Assembly (NCBI RefSeq): GCF_913776855.1
Contig: NZ_CAJYQD010000025.1
Location: forward strand, 1-64,000
Source of the DNA: an uncultured Sphingomonas sp.
GTDB taxonomy: Bacteria; Pseudomonadota; Alphaproteobacteria; Sphingomonadales; Sphingomonadaceae
Reading direction: 5' to 3'
Length of the DNA stretch: 64,000 nt
The translations under genes and the position numbers were made by a program. This document shows positions 16,351-26,110 of the stretch, in pieces (the first letter of the stretch is position 1; each line of letters opens with the position of its first letter). Below the pieces are notes generated by a model. It was not told where the DNA came from. It was given only the letters and a program-made list of their open reading frames with translations, and ran no database searches.

Positions 16351-17130
16351 ATGCAACGTCTGCAATCTAAACGCTGCGTCGTCACCGGCGCGGCGCGCGG
16401 GATCGGCCACGCCATTGCCACGCGCTTTCATGACGAGGGCGGCATCGTCGTCCTGACCGACAGCGACGTGCAAGCCGGACAGGCCGCCGCCGCTGCGCTC
16501 GGCTGTCGCTTCGTCGCGCTCGATGTGCGCGAGGAGGGCGACTGGGCACGGCTGGCGCGCGACGTGCCGGTCGCCGATGTCGTGGTCAACAATGCCGGCG
16601 TGACGGGGTTCGAAGGCGGCATGGTCGCCCATGATCCCGAACATGCCTCGCTGGAGGATTGGCGCGCGGTCCATGCCGTCAATCTCGACGGGACGTTCCT
16701 CGGCTGTCGCTATGCGATCGGCGCGATGAAGACGGCTGGGACCGGATCGATCATCAACATCTCGTCGCGATCGGGCCTTGTCGGTATTCCGGGGGCGGCA
16801 GCCTATGCCTCGTCCAAGGCGGCGATCCGTAATCACAGCAAGAGCGTCGCGCTGTATTGCGCGCAACAGGGCTGGCGCATCCGCTGCAACTCGGTTCACC
16901 CGGCGGCGATCCTGACCCCGATCTGGGAACCGATGCTGGGCGACGACCCCGACCGCGAAGCGCGGATGGCGGCGCTGGTGGCGGATACGCCGCTCAAGCG
17001 TTTCGGGCTGCCGGAGGAAGTTGCGGCGGTCGCGGCGATGCTGGCGTCGGACGAGGCGACCTATATCACCGGGACCGAGGTGAACATCGATGGCGGTCTG
17101 CTGGCGGGATCGGCGGCGTCGCCGGGGTAG
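16351..17130 (+). CDS. short-chain dehydrogenase/reductase
   Basis: This classical 259-residue SDR has TGAARGIG (12-19) for cofactor binding, NNAG (80-83), and the catalytic S-Y-K set (S139 region, Y152, K156 in YASSK). VDGG-like NIDGGLLAG closes the fold. An acidic residue after beta-2 (TDSD) favours NAD over NADP. It resembles 3-beta/17-beta and 3-oxoacyl reductase types; the substrate is unknown. The ATG follows an AGGGAC tract. Confidence 0.85.
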   Translation: MQRLQSKRCVVTGAARGIGHAIATRFHDEGGIVVLTDSDVQAGQAAAAALGCRFVALDVREEGDWARLARDVPVADVVVNNAGVTGFEGGMVAHDPEHASLEDWRAVHAVNLDGTFLGCRYAIGAMKTAGTGSIINISSRSGLVGIPGAAAYASSKAAIRNHSKSVALYCAQQGWRIRCNSVHPAAILTPIWEPMLGDDPDREARMAALVADTPLKRFGLPEEVAAVAAMLASDEATYITGTEVNIDGGLLAGSAASPG

Positions 17131-17143
17131 ACGACCGTACGAC

Positions 17144-17183
17144 CGCACCGTCACCTCAGACTGCGCCCAGGGGTGACGGTGCG
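17144..17183. terminator. bidirectional hairpin between convergent genes
   Basis: A perfect 12-bp stem CGCACCGTCACC (17144-17155) / GGTGACGGTGCG (17172-17183) with a 16-nt loop lies between the convergent dehydrogenase and DUF6289-like genes. It lacks a U tract, so it may be a Rho-assisted or processing hairpin. Confidence 0.55.
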
Positions 17184-17250
17184 ATGTCTCACCCGACTCT
17201 TATTGTGTCAGGCAAAATTCCCGACGCTGCACTCCGCCGGAGGGCCAAGC

Positions 17251-17478
17251 TCAGTCGCAACCATAATAGGTCGTTTCTTCGTACAGGGTAGGCATCCCCG
17301 AACGGAACGACCCGCCATCGCAGAAGGCAATACGCTGGCCGGAAATCGTCGACATGCTTTCGTCGGTGTACCAGACCACGACATATTCCTGCCGGCGTAC
17401 TTGGGCAGCAACCGGCAGTGCGACGGACGTCGAGACGACGGCACCAAGGGCAAGCACTTGCAAGATATTGCGAATCAT
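17251..17478 (-). CDS. small secreted protein, DUF6289-like
   Basis: This is a 75-residue protein with a clear signal peptide (LQVLALGAVVSTSVALPVAAQ). The short mature part is rich in Tyr, Ser and Thr with two cysteines (AFCDG and YYGC), which could form a disulphide. The layout YTDES-S-SGQR...C-G...YYxC resembles DUF6289 proteins as I remember them. The start at 17478 has a strong GGGAGAAA; the longer frame starting at 17520 would bury the signal peptide. Function unknown. Confidence 0.75.
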   Translation of the reverse strand: MIRNILQVLALGAVVSTSVALPVAAQVRRQEYVVVWYTDESMSTISGQRIAFCDGGSFRSGMPTLYEETTYYGCD

Positions 17479-17564
17479 AGTGTTTCTCCCGTTGCCCCCC
17501 GAAGCCAAGCTGACGGACATGGGGGGAGGGCGTCAAGGAATCATCGCGAACGCCGGTGATGCCC

Positions 17565-19304
17565 CTATCGCGCCCGGTGGAACCGCCACGAAAAATCATG
17601 GCCCCCCGCCGCCGTCGCGCCCGACAGCACCAGCTGGAACGTCGGTACGGGCAAGCCGCCCTCGTCGATCCACAGGCTTTCCTCGACGCCCAGCGTCGCG
17701 CCCTTGCAGCGGAACTGCCATACCGGGCCGCCATCGGGGATGCGCAGGAACGCGGCCTGTCCGTCCGGGGTCGGCGCGATCTCGATGCCGGGTGCCAGAT
17801 GGAAGCGCGCGACGAAGCCCGTCTCGCCCTTGCGCCCGCGCCGGCCGGTCGGGATCAGCATATCCTCACCCTGCACGTCGCGGCCATCGGCGCTGAGCGT
17901 CAGGACGCGGCGATGCTGAAAGCCGAGGCGTTTGGCATAGCCGTCATGCGCGACTTCGATGCGGCTGATCGCGTCGCTTTCCTGCCGCGCCAGATCGACC
18001 ACGCCGACCCCCTTGCCCAGCGACCCGTCGGCATGGATCGCGGTCGAATTGGCATCGGCCAGCACCAAAGTCGAATGGGCGGCGGTGGTCCGTAGCGCGC
18101 GGCGCAGTTCGGGGGAGAGTGTCAGCGCCGCTGCGCCCGCGCCGCCGCAATTGACCACGATCCGCTGCCCGGCATCGGACAGCTCGAATGCCAGCGTCGA
18201 CGCGCAGCCTTCGCGCGCCGCGCGCGCCACCGGGGGCGGGGCGCAATCGACCATCAACACGGTACGCCCGGCGGCAAGGCGCTGATACCCCCAGTCGCCA
18301 GCGTGGCGCAGGGGCCGGGTACGCACGCCGGTCGCCGCGACGACATCGGCGATGCGTTCGCCGTCGACCGGCCCGGACCCCTGCCAGCAGGCCAGCCCCC
18401 CCTCGCCATGGCACACGCCCAGCAGGGCAGCGACCATCCGGGTGAGCGCCAGTCCCTGCGCCTCGGGCACGTCCATCCGCCGCGCGGCATAGATTTCGCG
18501 CAAGCTGGTCAGCGTCATCACCGCGTCCAGCTGTTCGGCGGGCGATCGGCCGACGATGCCGCCATCCTCGAACAGGCCGGTCGTCAGCGCCCGCGTCAGC
18601 CCATGTTCGCCGAACGCCCGGCGCGGATCGCCGCCGGGAATGACCAGCCCGGCGGCGACCACGCCCGCCCAGGCGGTGATCGCGCGGATACCCGCCGGCG
18701 CCTTGCCCGCTTCGCCGTCCAGATGCCGGGCGGCGCGGGCGATGGTGTTCAGCACGCGCGAGCGATAGACCAGATCGGTCGACGACAGGATCAGCGGCGC
18801 GTGCGCGATCCAGAACAGCAATCGCCGCCCGGTGGCATGGGCGCCCCATGCCGGCTCCGACACCCGCTCGCCATGCGCCGCCAGCCATTGCAGCATCAGC
18901 GTCTCGGCGATCGGCACGGCGGTCACCCGCGGCGCGACGCTCGACAGGTCGCGCAGCCACGCAAAGCTGTGCAGATGCTCGGCAAAGGCGGCGGAGAATT
19001 TGGGCCGGTCGAGGCCAAGGCGATCGATCGGCACCGCCTCGCCCCGGAACATCAGTTCGCCGCGCAGCAACGCCTGCCCGCGCGCGATGTCGCCGAAGAA
19101 CGGGTCGTCGGCCACCGCGATCAGCTTGAGCGGATGCCGCCCCTTCAGCCGCAGCCCGTGCAGCGGCGTGCGCCACGCCAGGCGTTGCAGCTTCTCCGCA
19201 ATCCGTTCGGACAGCGACAGCCCGGTGCCGCCGCCCTGCCGCACCAGCCGCTTGCCGACGTCGATCTCGCCCCGCGGTTCGTCGATCGGCTGGGGCGGGA
19301 TCAT
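17565..19304 (-). CDS. heparinase II/III family protein
   Basis: The 579-residue product has an alpha-helical N-terminal toroid ([18 protein letters not shown]) and a C-terminal beta-sandwich with [11 protein letters not shown], the usual heparinase II/III region. Such proteins cleave uronate-containing polysaccharides or act in surface polysaccharide metabolism; no specific substrate can be assigned. No signal peptide is visible. Its ATG overlaps the rpe stop (ATGA at 19301-19304), so the two are translationally coupled, a pairing common in alphaproteobacteria. Confidence 0.85.
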   Translation of the reverse strand: MIPPQPIDEPRGEIDVGKRLVRQGGGTGLSLSERIAEKLQRLAWRTPLHGLRLKGRHPLKLIAVADDPFFGDIARGQALLRGELMFRGEAVPIDRLGLDRPKFSAAFAEHLHSFAWLRDLSSVAPRVTAVPIAETLMLQWLAAHGERVSEPAWGAHATGRRLLFWIAHAPLILSSTDLVYRSRVLNTIARAARHLDGEAGKAPAGIRAITAWAGVVAAGLVIPGGDPRRAFGEHGLTRALTTGLFEDGGIVGRSPAEQLDAVMTLTSLREIYAARRMDVPEAQGLALTRMVAALLGVCHGEGGLACWQGSGPVDGERIADVVAATGVRTRPLRHAGDWGYQRLAAGRTVLMVDCAPPPVARAAREGCASTLAFELSDAGQRIVVNCGGAGAAALTLSPELRRALRTTAAHSTLVLADANSTAIHADGSLGKGVGVVDLARQESDAISRIEVAHDGYAKRLGFQHRRVLTLSADGRDVQGEDMLIPTGRRGRKGETGFVARFHLAPGIEIAPTPDGQAAFLRIPDGGPVWQFRCKGATLGVEESLWIDEGGLPVPTFQLVLSGATAAGGHDFSWRFHRAR

Positions 19305-19960
19305 GCGCCGCGCAGTGCGGCGATATTCGCGGCATAGGCGGTCGGGCCGCCGGTGAAGGTCGCGGTGCCGGCGACCAGACAGTCGGCCCCCGCCGCAATC
19401 GCCTTGGGCGCGGTCACCCGGTCGATCCCGCCATCGACCTGCAGGTCGATCTGCCGCCCCGTCGCGTCGATCCGGGCGCGGAGCGCCTCGATCTTGCGCA
19501 ACTGGCTGTCGATGAACTTCTGTCCGCCGAAACCGGGATTGACGCTCATCACCAGCAGCAGGTCGGTCAGGTCGATGACCTGGTCGACCACCTCGACCGG
19601 GGTGCCGGGGTTGAGGACGACGCCGGCGCGCTTGCCCAGCGCCTTGATCCGCTGGAGCGTGCGGTGGAGGTGCGGCCCCGATTCCGGGTGGACCGACAGG
19701 ATGTCCGCCCCGGCCTCGGCAAACGCCTCGACCAGCGGATCGACCGGCGACACCATCAGGTGGACGTCGAACGGCTTGGGGCTATGCGGGCGCAGCGCCT
19801 TCACGACGGCCGGGCCGATCGTCAGATTGGGCACGAAATGCCCGTCCATCACATCGATATGGATCCAGTCCGCCCCGGCTTCATCGATGGCGCGGACTTC
19901 CTCGCCCAGCTTGGCGAAGTCGGCGGACAGGATGGAGGGCGCGATACGGACGGGTTGCAT
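19301..19960 (-). CDS. rpe: ribulose-phosphate 3-epimerase
   Basis: This 219-residue TIM-barrel enzyme interconverts ribulose-5-phosphate and xylulose-5-phosphate. [10 protein letters not shown] opens the barrel, [12 protein letters not shown] carries metal and catalytic residues, [14 protein letters not shown] and VDGGI (second Asp) follow. The ATG at 19960 fits the conserved start. It is followed by the coupled heparinase-like gene. Confidence 0.96.
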   Translation of the reverse strand: MQPVRIAPSILSADFAKLGEEVRAIDEAGADWIHIDVMDGHFVPNLTIGPAVVKALRPHSPKPFDVHLMVSPVDPLVEAFAEAGADILSVHPESGPHLHRTLQRIKALGKRAGVVLNPGTPVEVVDQVIDLTDLLLVMSVNPGFGGQKFIDSQLRKIEALRARIDATGRQIDLQVDGGIDRVTAPKAIAAGADCLVAGTATFTGGPTAYAANIAALRGA

Positions 19961-20023
19961 GGCATTCGTCCTAGCACGGTCTGCCGATGCGGCAAGCAAA
20001 GGGTAAAGGAAGTAGCAAGAATT

Positions 20024-20180
20024 GGTTCACGCGGAGGCGCGGAGGGAGTGCGTTCGTGGCTGCCGCACGCCGCGCAAGCGGTCTTTTGCTTCTCGGTAGC
20101 CGTTGTGCCGGAAGGCCCGCTGCGGGGGAACGGGTGCAGCAAGCGCAACCCCTCCGCGTCTCCGCGCCTTCGCGTGAACC
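20024..20180. repeat. long-span inverted repeat between rpe and rsmB
   Basis: The arm starting GGTTCACGCGGAGGCG (20024-20044) is matched in inverse orientation at 20160-20180 with 20 of 21 positions identical. About 115 bp of GC-rich sequence lies between the arms. It fills most of the 228-bp intergenic gap. Confidence 0.7.
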
Positions 20181-20188
20181 GATCTTCT

Positions 20189-21448
20189 TCAGCACCGCCG
20201 CAACCGGACGATGAAGAACCCGTCCAGCCCGCCCTGCTCCGCCAGCATCCCCGGCAACGTCCGCACATAGCCGCGCGGGTTCGCGCTAACGCCTTCGGGC
20301 AGTTCGTCGGCCGTCGCCGGCTCCACCGCGAAATCCGACCGGCCGCTCAGGAAGCGGTCGAGCTGCGCCTCGCCCTCGGCCGGCTCCAGCGAGCAGGTGG
20401 CATAGACCAGCCGCCCGCCGGGCTTCACCCAGTCCGCCGCCCGCGCCAGCAGCCGTGCCTGCAACGCGGCCGTCTCGGCAATCACGCTCGGGCGCACGCG
20501 GTGCAGCACATCGGGGTGGCGGCGGAAGATGCCGGTCGCGCTGCACGGCGCGTCGAGCAGGATCGCATCGACCGGCTCGGCCGGCTTCCACACCAGGGCG
20601 TCGCCGGTCACGACCTTGGCCGACAGCCCGGTCCGCTCCAGATTTTCGGTCAGCCGCATCAGCCGGCTCGTCGAATTGTCGAGCGCGGTCACGTCCCATC
20701 CGGCGGCGGCCAGCTGCAACGTCTTGCCGCCGGGTGCGGCGCACAGGTCGAGCGCACGGCCTGGCCCCTTGCCCAGCAGCCGCGCCGGGATCGACGCCGC
20801 CAGGTCCTGCACCCACCACGCTCCCTCGGCATAGCCCGGCAGGTCGACGATGGCGCCATGTTCGGCCAGCCGGCGGTGACGCGGGGCAAGTGCCACGCCC
20901 TCCGGTCCGTCCTCGCCCTTCAGCGACAGATCGACCGGCGGCTGCTGCGCGATCGCCTGTGCCGCCGCCATCACCATGTCCTCGCCCCATGCCGCGACCC
21001 AGCGCGCATCGGTATCGGCGGGCAGGGTCGCCGCATCGGGCAACCGCGCATTGCCGCGCATCAGCGTGCCGAATACCCCGTGGACCAGCTTGCGCGGGCC
21101 GCCATCGACCAGCGGCAGCGCGGTCGCGATCGCGGCGTGCGGCGGGGTGTTCAGCACCAGCGCCTGCGCCAGCGCCACGCGCAGCACGAACCGCGCCTTG
21201 GCATCGTCGGGCAGCGGGCGCTGCGTCGCACTGTCGATCAGCGCGTCGAGATCGGGCAGGCGGCGCAGCACGGCGGCGGCGATGGCATGGGCCAGCCCCC
21301 GGTCCTCGCGCCGGTCCAGCTCGGCGGTCGCACTCGCCAGCGCCGCCTCCAGCGGCAATCCGCGCCGGATAACGGCATCGAGCAGTTTCAGCGCGGCCCG
21401 GCGCGCGGGCACACCGGGCGCTTCGGGGGCTAGACGGGGGCGGGCCAT
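20189..21448 (-). CDS. rsmB: 16S rRNA (cytosine-967 C5)-methyltransferase family protein
   Basis: This 419-residue protein has an N-terminal NusB-like helical domain and a C-terminal SAM-dependent RNA m5C methyltransferase domain. DLCAAPGGKT binds SAM, DAPCSATG contains the enzyme-release cysteine and YATCSLEPAEGE the catalytic cysteine. The chosen ATG at 21448 gives the normal RsmB length; the frame upstream is antisense to the next gene. Target C967 is assumed from the family. Confidence 0.9.
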   Translation of the reverse strand: MARPRLAPEAPGVPARRAALKLLDAVIRRGLPLEAALASATAELDRREDRGLAHAIAAAVLRRLPDLDALIDSATQRPLPDDAKARFVLRVALAQALVLNTPPHAAIATALPLVDGGPRKLVHGVFGTLMRGNARLPDAATLPADTDARWVAAWGEDMVMAAAQAIAQQPPVDLSLKGEDGPEGVALAPRHRRLAEHGAIVDLPGYAEGAWWVQDLAASIPARLLGKGPGRALDLCAAPGGKTLQLAAAGWDVTALDNSTSRLMRLTENLERTGLSAKVVTGDALVWKPAEPVDAILLDAPCSATGIFRRHPDVLHRVRPSVIAETAALQARLLARAADWVKPGGRLVYATCSLEPAEGEAQLDRFLSGRSDFAVEPATADELPEGVSANPRGYVRTLPGMLAEQGGLDGFFIVRLRRC

Positions 21449-21536
21449 GATCGGGTTCCCATGTGGAAAGGGGGGCACTTGAATCCTGTCGCCGATCCGC
21501 CAAGTGCATCTGCAAGCGAACCGGAAAGGACCCCCT

Positions 21537-21704
21537 ATGGGCAAGCGACCGCCACATGTGAAGCCGCCAGCGCATCTCTCGAAGTCGCCGCCGGTACCGA
21601 CCCCGGAACCGCTGCCTGAAAAACCCGACGCCGACGACCCGCTGGGCCTCAGCCCCACGCGCTATGGCGACTGGACGCACAAGGGCATCGCGGTCGATTT
21701 CTGA
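21537..21704 (+). CDS. DUF1674 / SdhAF4-like succinate dehydrogenase assembly factor
   Basis: This 55-residue protein ends with LSPTRYGDWTHKGIAVDF, the conserved tail of DUF1674 proteins, which are homologues of mitochondrial SDHAF4. In that family the protein binds flavinylated SdhA and helps assemble complex II. The N-terminus is proline-rich and probably disordered. GGAAAGGA at 21522-21529 supports the ATG at 21537 over one 33 bp upstream. Confidence 0.85.
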   Translation: MGKRPPHVKPPAHLSKSPPVPTPEPLPEKPDADDPLGLSPTRYGDWTHKGIAVDF

Positions 21705-21848
21705 GCGGTTGCCGCGTCTCGCCGTTCCGTCGACCGGCGCGGCGGTTAAGGTCGCTGGTTACCGCGCAGAAGGCGCCTTGCGCGGAGTGGCTCGGGTGTC
21801 CGCCTACGCTTATTTGCAGACATCGCCCACGAAGCTTAACCTACAGAT

Positions 21849-22196
21849 ATGGACATATTCGCAATCCTGCCAATTGTTATGGCGTTAAGTTGGAGCGCAT
21901 CGCCTCCTGAAGAACAACGAGATGACGCAGTCGTCTATGGCGCATCGGTCAGCTATAGAGAAAGCGAGTGCTGGTTTTGGACAGGGGATGTCGGATTAAC
22001 GGCCCGACAGTTTGAAAGCGACTTAGAGGGCAAGTTTGATAGCAAGCGGGGAATTGTCATTTCTTATGCCGCAAACACTCCAGAAAGGTGTGTTAAGCTG
22101 GCGCAGCGCTCAGCAATGCGGGCTGGATTCGAGACGGTGAGAGTTGCTGTCCGTGCTGATGCGGGAGCAGTAGCGCCACCATCAAACGTCCACTAA
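21849..22196 (+). CDS. hypothetical protein, AT-richer orphan
   Basis: The 115-residue product has a hydrophobic N-terminus (IFAILPIVMALSWSA) that could be a signal peptide or anchor. The remainder (from FESDLEG to GFETVRVAV) has the beta-alpha-beta rhythm of the periplasmic domain of ExbD/TolR-like proteins; that likeness is only an impression. Codon use is clearly less GC-rich than the neighbours (many ATA, AAT, TTT codons), as is the flanking DNA from about 21820 to 22260, which suggests acquisition. No good ribosome binding site is seen. Confidence 0.5.
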   Translation: MDIFAILPIVMALSWSASPPEEQRDDAVVYGASVSYRESECWFWTGDVGLTARQFESDLEGKFDSKRGIVISYAANTPERCVKLAQRSAMRAGFETVRVAVRADAGAVAPPSNVH

Positions 22197-22323
22197 CCAC
22201 CAATTCCCGCCATTCTCATAACCCGTCCTCCAGGTGACGCCCGTAGATCGCCGCCACCTACACCGCTGTCAGTAATTCCATTGCGCCCATGGAACGAACT
22301 GCCTGTTCCCGACTTGTCGCCAG

Positions 22324-24150
22324 ATGGCATGGCTTTCGCGCAACTGGCGGTATCTTGTGGGTGGCATCGTCGGGGTCGCGCTGCTGATCCTGCTGGTGCT
22401 GGCCGCCTTTCCCTGGGGGGTGCTGCGTGACCGGGTGTCGGTGAAGCTGGCTGAACGCTTCGGGTCCGACGTGTCGATCGGCACGATCGAGCGGGTCGAG
22501 CCACTGTCCTTTTCGCCGACCCTGATCGTCCGCGACCTGGCGATCGCCCAGCCCAGCTGGGCGGGGAAGGGTGATCTGGTCCGGTTGCAGCGCATCGATT
22601 TCCGCTTCCGCGTCCTGCCGCTGCTCCGGGGCAAGTTCGACCTGACCGCGCTCGCCATCGACGGCGGGCGGGTGGCGATGGTGCGGTCGCGCGACGGCCG
22701 CAAGAACTGGGCGCCCGACAAGCGCGGGGACAAGGGGTCGGCGTCTGCCATCACCAGCCTGACCGTCCGCAACCTCGTCATCGACTATCGCGACGCGGTG
22801 CAGAATCGCCGCTTCTCGGTCACCGTCGCGTCCGATGCGCAGGGCTTTCGCGCCGGTGGCGACGGTGCGATCGACAACCGTCCGGTACGGGTCGCACTGA
22901 ACGGACCGGCAATTGCGGGGGACGGCGCGTGGCCGTTCACCGCGCGCGTCGCCGGTCCGACGATCACGCTGGATGCAAAGGGGACCATGGCCTCGCCGCT
23001 CGACACGCGGCAGATGACCGTCGACCTGACCGCGCGCGCCGACAATCTGAAGACGCTGGACGCGCTGGTCGAGGCGGGGCTGTTCGGCACGCAACCGGTC
23101 GCGCTGACCGCCCGCGTCCGCCATGACGATCCGACCTGGACGATCGAAAAGCTGTCCGGCACCATCGGTCGTTCGCGGCTGGCGGCGGCCAACGCCACGG
23201 TGACCAAGGATGGCGAGAAGACCGGTATCGACGGGCGGCTGCATTTCGCCACCCTGTCGTTCGACGACCTCGCCACCGACGAAGGCCGTGCCGAAGCCGC
23301 CGCGATCGAGCGCCGCATCGGCCCGCGCGTCGTGCCGGGCACCCGCATCAACCTGGCCAAGATGGGCAATCTCGACGGCAAGCTCGCGGTGCGGGTCGAC
23401 CGGCTGCTCGACATGGCCGGTCTGCGCAGCCTCGACACCGTGCTGGCGATCGACGACCGCCGGCTGACCGTCGCACCGCTGACTGTGCGGTTGGCGCAGG
23501 GGAGCATCACCGGACAGGTCGTCATCGACCAGCGGGGGCGGACCAGCCCCAAGGCGACGTTCGATCTGCGGCTGAAGGATTCGCGCATCTCCACCTTTGC
23601 CGGCGGCGCGCCGGTCGACGCCCCCTTGCGCGCCCGGCTGCGGCTGACCGGCAGCGGCGATACCATCCGCCAGGCGATCGGCCGGTCGAACGGTACGATC
23701 GGCTTCGCGGCGACAGGCGGGGTGCTGCCGGCCAAGATGGCGTCGATGCTGGGCGCCGATGTCGCGCGCGGCGTGTTGACCGACGACGATGCGCAGGCGC
23801 GGCTGCGCTGCCTTGGCCTCAGGCTCGACGTCACGGGCGGGCTGGGGCGGATCGATCCGCTGCTGATCGACACCTCGCGCGCGCAGACGCGGGGGCAGGG
23901 GGTGGTGCGCCTGTCCGACGAAACGCTGTCGATCGCGCTGACCGGAACGCCCAAACAGCGCACATTGCTGCACCTCGACCAGCCGGTGCGGATCGCCGGC
24001 CGCATCCAGTCGCCCGAAGTACGCATACCGCCGGGGGTCAAGAGCGCCGGGGGAATCCTGCGCATGATCGGCCACGCGATCCGTGGTGATGATGCCCCCC
24101 GTGCGGGCAATGCCGATTGCGGCGCGCTGGTCCGGCGGGTGTTGGGATAG
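22324..24150 (+). CDS. AsmA-family protein
   Basis: This 608-residue protein has one N-terminal transmembrane segment (about residues 10-30) and a large periplasmic beta-rich region. The AsmA N-terminal pattern is clear: RVSVKLAERFG, then RDLAIAQPSWAG and a repeated sandwich-like body with KWSDRRLTVAPL-type strands. Family members bridge inner and outer membranes and affect lipid transport and outer-membrane assembly. The ATG at 22324 lacks a strong ribosome binding site. It is followed by a 323-bp gap with the TGTGAACTT element. Confidence 0.85.
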   Translation: MAWLSRNWRYLVGGIVGVALLILLVLAAFPWGVLRDRVSVKLAERFGSDVSIGTIERVEPLSFSPTLIVRDLAIAQPSWAGKGDLVRLQRIDFRFRVLPLLRGKFDLTALAIDGGRVAMVRSRDGRKNWAPDKRGDKGSASAITSLTVRNLVIDYRDAVQNRRFSVTVASDAQGFRAGGDGAIDNRPVRVALNGPAIAGDGAWPFTARVAGPTITLDAKGTMASPLDTRQMTVDLTARADNLKTLDALVEAGLFGTQPVALTARVRHDDPTWTIEKLSGTIGRSRLAAANATVTKDGEKTGIDGRLHFATLSFDDLATDEGRAEAAAIERRIGPRVVPGTRINLAKMGNLDGKLAVRVDRLLDMAGLRSLDTVLAIDDRRLTVAPLTVRLAQGSITGQVVIDQRGRTSPKATFDLRLKDSRISTFAGGAPVDAPLRARLRLTGSGDTIRQAIGRSNGTIGFAATGGVLPAKMASMLGADVARGVLTDDDAQARLRCLGLRLDVTGGLGRIDPLLIDTSRAQTRGQGVVRLSDETLSIALTGTPKQRTLLHLDQPVRIAGRIQSPEVRIPPGVKSAGGILRMIGHAIRGDDAPRAGNADCGALVRRVLG

Positions 24151-24279
24151 GCTTGCCGACCGGTACGCCCCCCTTTCCTACACGCCGCAACCCCGCCATG
24201 ATCGGCGACGCGCGACCCGCGCCCGCTCTTTGAACCCGCTGCAACTGCCACAATTTCGACACAGTGCAACAAGTGTGGC

Positions 24280-24301
24280 GAGTGTGAACTTTGTGAACTT
24301 T
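24280..24301 (+). promoter_or_regulatory. tandem TGTGAACTT element, copy 1
   Basis: Two 9-bp direct repeats TGTGAACTT stand end to end (24283-24300) with GAG before and T after. A 22-bp match with a single difference occurs in reverse orientation at 39581-39602. Downstream lie AAGGAGAGAGGAGGGA (24366-24380) and an ATG at 24384, but no recognisable gene follows on this strand. The rest of the gap 24151-24473 shows nothing else I can name. Confidence 0.5.
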
Positions 24302-24473
24302 CGCGTTCAGAGCGGTTTTCGATCAGGCTGGATCATCGGCACGGCGCCATTCTCGGTTCGGGGCAAGGAGAGAGGAGGGAGCGATGCCGAAGCATCGTGA
24401 CCGACGATCGACGCCGCCCCGGATCGAAAATGGCCCGGCGCGAAGCGGTCGCTCGCAGGGCGATGACGGTGGT

Positions 24474-25601
24474 TCAACCTCGTCGAATACCGCTATATGG
24501 CCGCTTCGGCGCGCCCCGATCGGCGACCATCCGTTCGCCATCGATCACGATCGGCCCGGCAAGGCCCGGCAGACCATCGGGCCGGATCGCCATGCCGCGC
24601 GCGATCACCTGCGGATCGGCGAACACCTCGTCCAGCGCGTTGATCGGGCCGGCGGGGATGCCGGCGGCTTCCAGCGCGTGCGCCAGTTCGGCCTTGCGCC
24701 ACGTCGCCACGGCGGCCTGCACCGCCCGGATCACCTCGCGGCGATGCGCCACCCGCGCCGGGTTGGTCGCAAAGCGCGCGTCGGTGTGCAGATCCAGCCC
24801 CAGGATGCCGCACAGCCGCGCGAACTGCCCGTCATTGCCGACCGCGACGATCAACGCGCCGTCCGCCGTCTCGAACGCCTGATACGGCACCAGATTGGCA
24901 TGGCCGTTGCCCATCCGCGTCGGCACGCTGCCCCCCGCCATCAGGTTCAGCGCCTGGTTGGCCAGCACCGCCACCTGCGTGTCGAGCAGCGCCATGTCGA
25001 TATGCGCGCCCTCGCCGGTCAGGTCGCGCCGGCGCAGCGCCGCCAGGATCGCGACGCCGGCATATAGCCCGGTGAACAGGTCGGCATAGGCGACCCCCGA
25101 TTTTTGCGGCGCGCCGTCCGGCTCCCCGGTCAGCGACATGGCGCCGCCCATCGCCTGAATGATGAAGTCGTATCCGGCGCGGTGGGCATAGGGGCCGTCC
25201 TGCCCGAATCCGGTGATCGAACACGTCACCAGCCCCGGCCGCACCGCCGACAGCGCCGCGTGGTCGAGGCCGTATCGGGCAAGGCCGCCGACCTTGTAAT
25301 TCTCGATCACGACATCGGCCCCGGCGACCAGCGCGCGGACCTCGGCCTGTCCCTCAGGGCTGGTGATATCGATCGCCACCGACGTCTTGCCGCGATTGGT
25401 CGCGTGGAAATAGGCCGCGTCGCGGGCGCTGCCGTCGGGTGCGGTGACGAAGGGCGGACCCCAGTGGCGGGTGTCGTCGCCGCTGCCCGGCCGCTCGACC
25501 TTCACCACGTCGGCGCCCAGATCGGCGAGCAGCTGCCCGCACCATGGCCCGGCGAGGATGCGGGCCAGCTCGACCACGCGGACCCCGGCCAGCGGCTTCA
25601 C
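24474..25601 (-). CDS. CaiB/BaiF family CoA-transferase
   Basis: This 375-residue class III CoA-transferase has the start LAGVRVVELARILAGPW, the catalytic Asp at D174 in VAYADLF, and GHGNGHANLVPYQ-type C-terminal segments (here GNGHANLVPY). It is coupled through a 4-bp overlap to the GNAT gene, which in turn touches glutaryl-CoA dehydrogenase. The context suggests succinyl-CoA:glutarate CoA transfer, as in SUGCT-type enzymes, feeding glutaryl-CoA oxidation. Confidence 0.87.
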   Translation of the reverse strand: MKPLAGVRVVELARILAGPWCGQLLADLGADVVKVERPGSGDDTRHWGPPFVTAPDGSARDAAYFHATNRGKTSVAIDITSPEGQAEVRALVAGADVVIENYKVGGLARYGLDHAALSAVRPGLVTCSITGFGQDGPYAHRAGYDFIIQAMGGAMSLTGEPDGAPQKSGVAYADLFTGLYAGVAILAALRRRDLTGEGAHIDMALLDTQVAVLANQALNLMAGGSVPTRMGNGHANLVPYQAFETADGALIVAVGNDGQFARLCGILGLDLHTDARFATNPARVAHRREVIRAVQAAVATWRKAELAHALEAAGIPAGPINALDEVFADPQVIARGMAIRPDGLPGLAGPIVIDGERMVADRGAPKRPYSGIRRG

Positions 25602-26110
25602 CGACGGCGCAGTTCGTAGACGACGTGCGGCACCATCCGTCCGCCGCGCAGCACGTCGATCGTGCCCGGCCGCAACGTCGCGCCCAGTGCCTCGACCGCG
25701 CTCCGCGACCGGCGATTATCCTGCCCGATATGAAAGGTGACGGCCGAAACCTGGCCGGCGACATGATCGCTCATCAGCCGCTTGGTCTCGCGGTTATGGC
25801 CCCGCCGCCACCGGTCGCGCGCAAGGAAGGTCCAGCCGATCTCGATCTCGTTCGCCTGCCGGTCATACGGGCCATAACGGCTCGACCCGATGACGCTGCC
25901 GTCACCCGTGTCGCGGATGGTCAGCATCCCGCCGCCGGCCAGCCCTTCGTCGAAAAAGGCGCGAAAGACGCCCGGCTGCCAGCGGTCGTGTGCGGGATGC
26001 TGGTCCCAGATCATCGGGTCCGATGCGACCGCAAACAGCGCGTCGAAATCCTCCGGTATGCTCGGCGCGATGCGGACCAGATCACCGACCAGCTCGGGCT
26101 GGCGATCCAT
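25598..26110 (-). CDS. GNAT N-acetyltransferase
   Basis: The 170-residue product resembles RimJ/RimL-like acetyltransferases: LVRIAPSIPEDFDAL at the start, the EIGWTFL strand, an acetyl-CoA loop around RDRWRRGHNRE and the NRRSRSAVEALGA helix. The acceptor is unknown. Its ATG shares one base with the gcdH stop, and its stop overlaps the CoA-transferase ATG, so the three genes form one translationally coupled chain. Confidence 0.82.
   Translation of the reverse strand: MDRQPELVGDLVRIAPSIPEDFDALFAVASDPMIWDQHPAHDRWQPGVFRAFFDEGLAGGGMLTIRDTGDGSVIGSSRYGPYDRQANEIEIGWTFLARDRWRRGHNRETKRLMSDHVAGQVSAVTFHIGQDNRRSRSAVEALGATLRPGTIDVLRGGRMVPHVVYELRRR

Noticed and set aside
22258..24075. 605-codon minus-strand frame opposite AsmA
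   Set aside because: No recognisable domain; the plus strand has the AsmA pattern and membrane anchor.
24384..25067. 227-codon plus-strand frame as a gene
   Set aside because: Despite the strong ribosome site it is mostly antisense to a clear CoA-transferase and has no domain; kept only as an observation.
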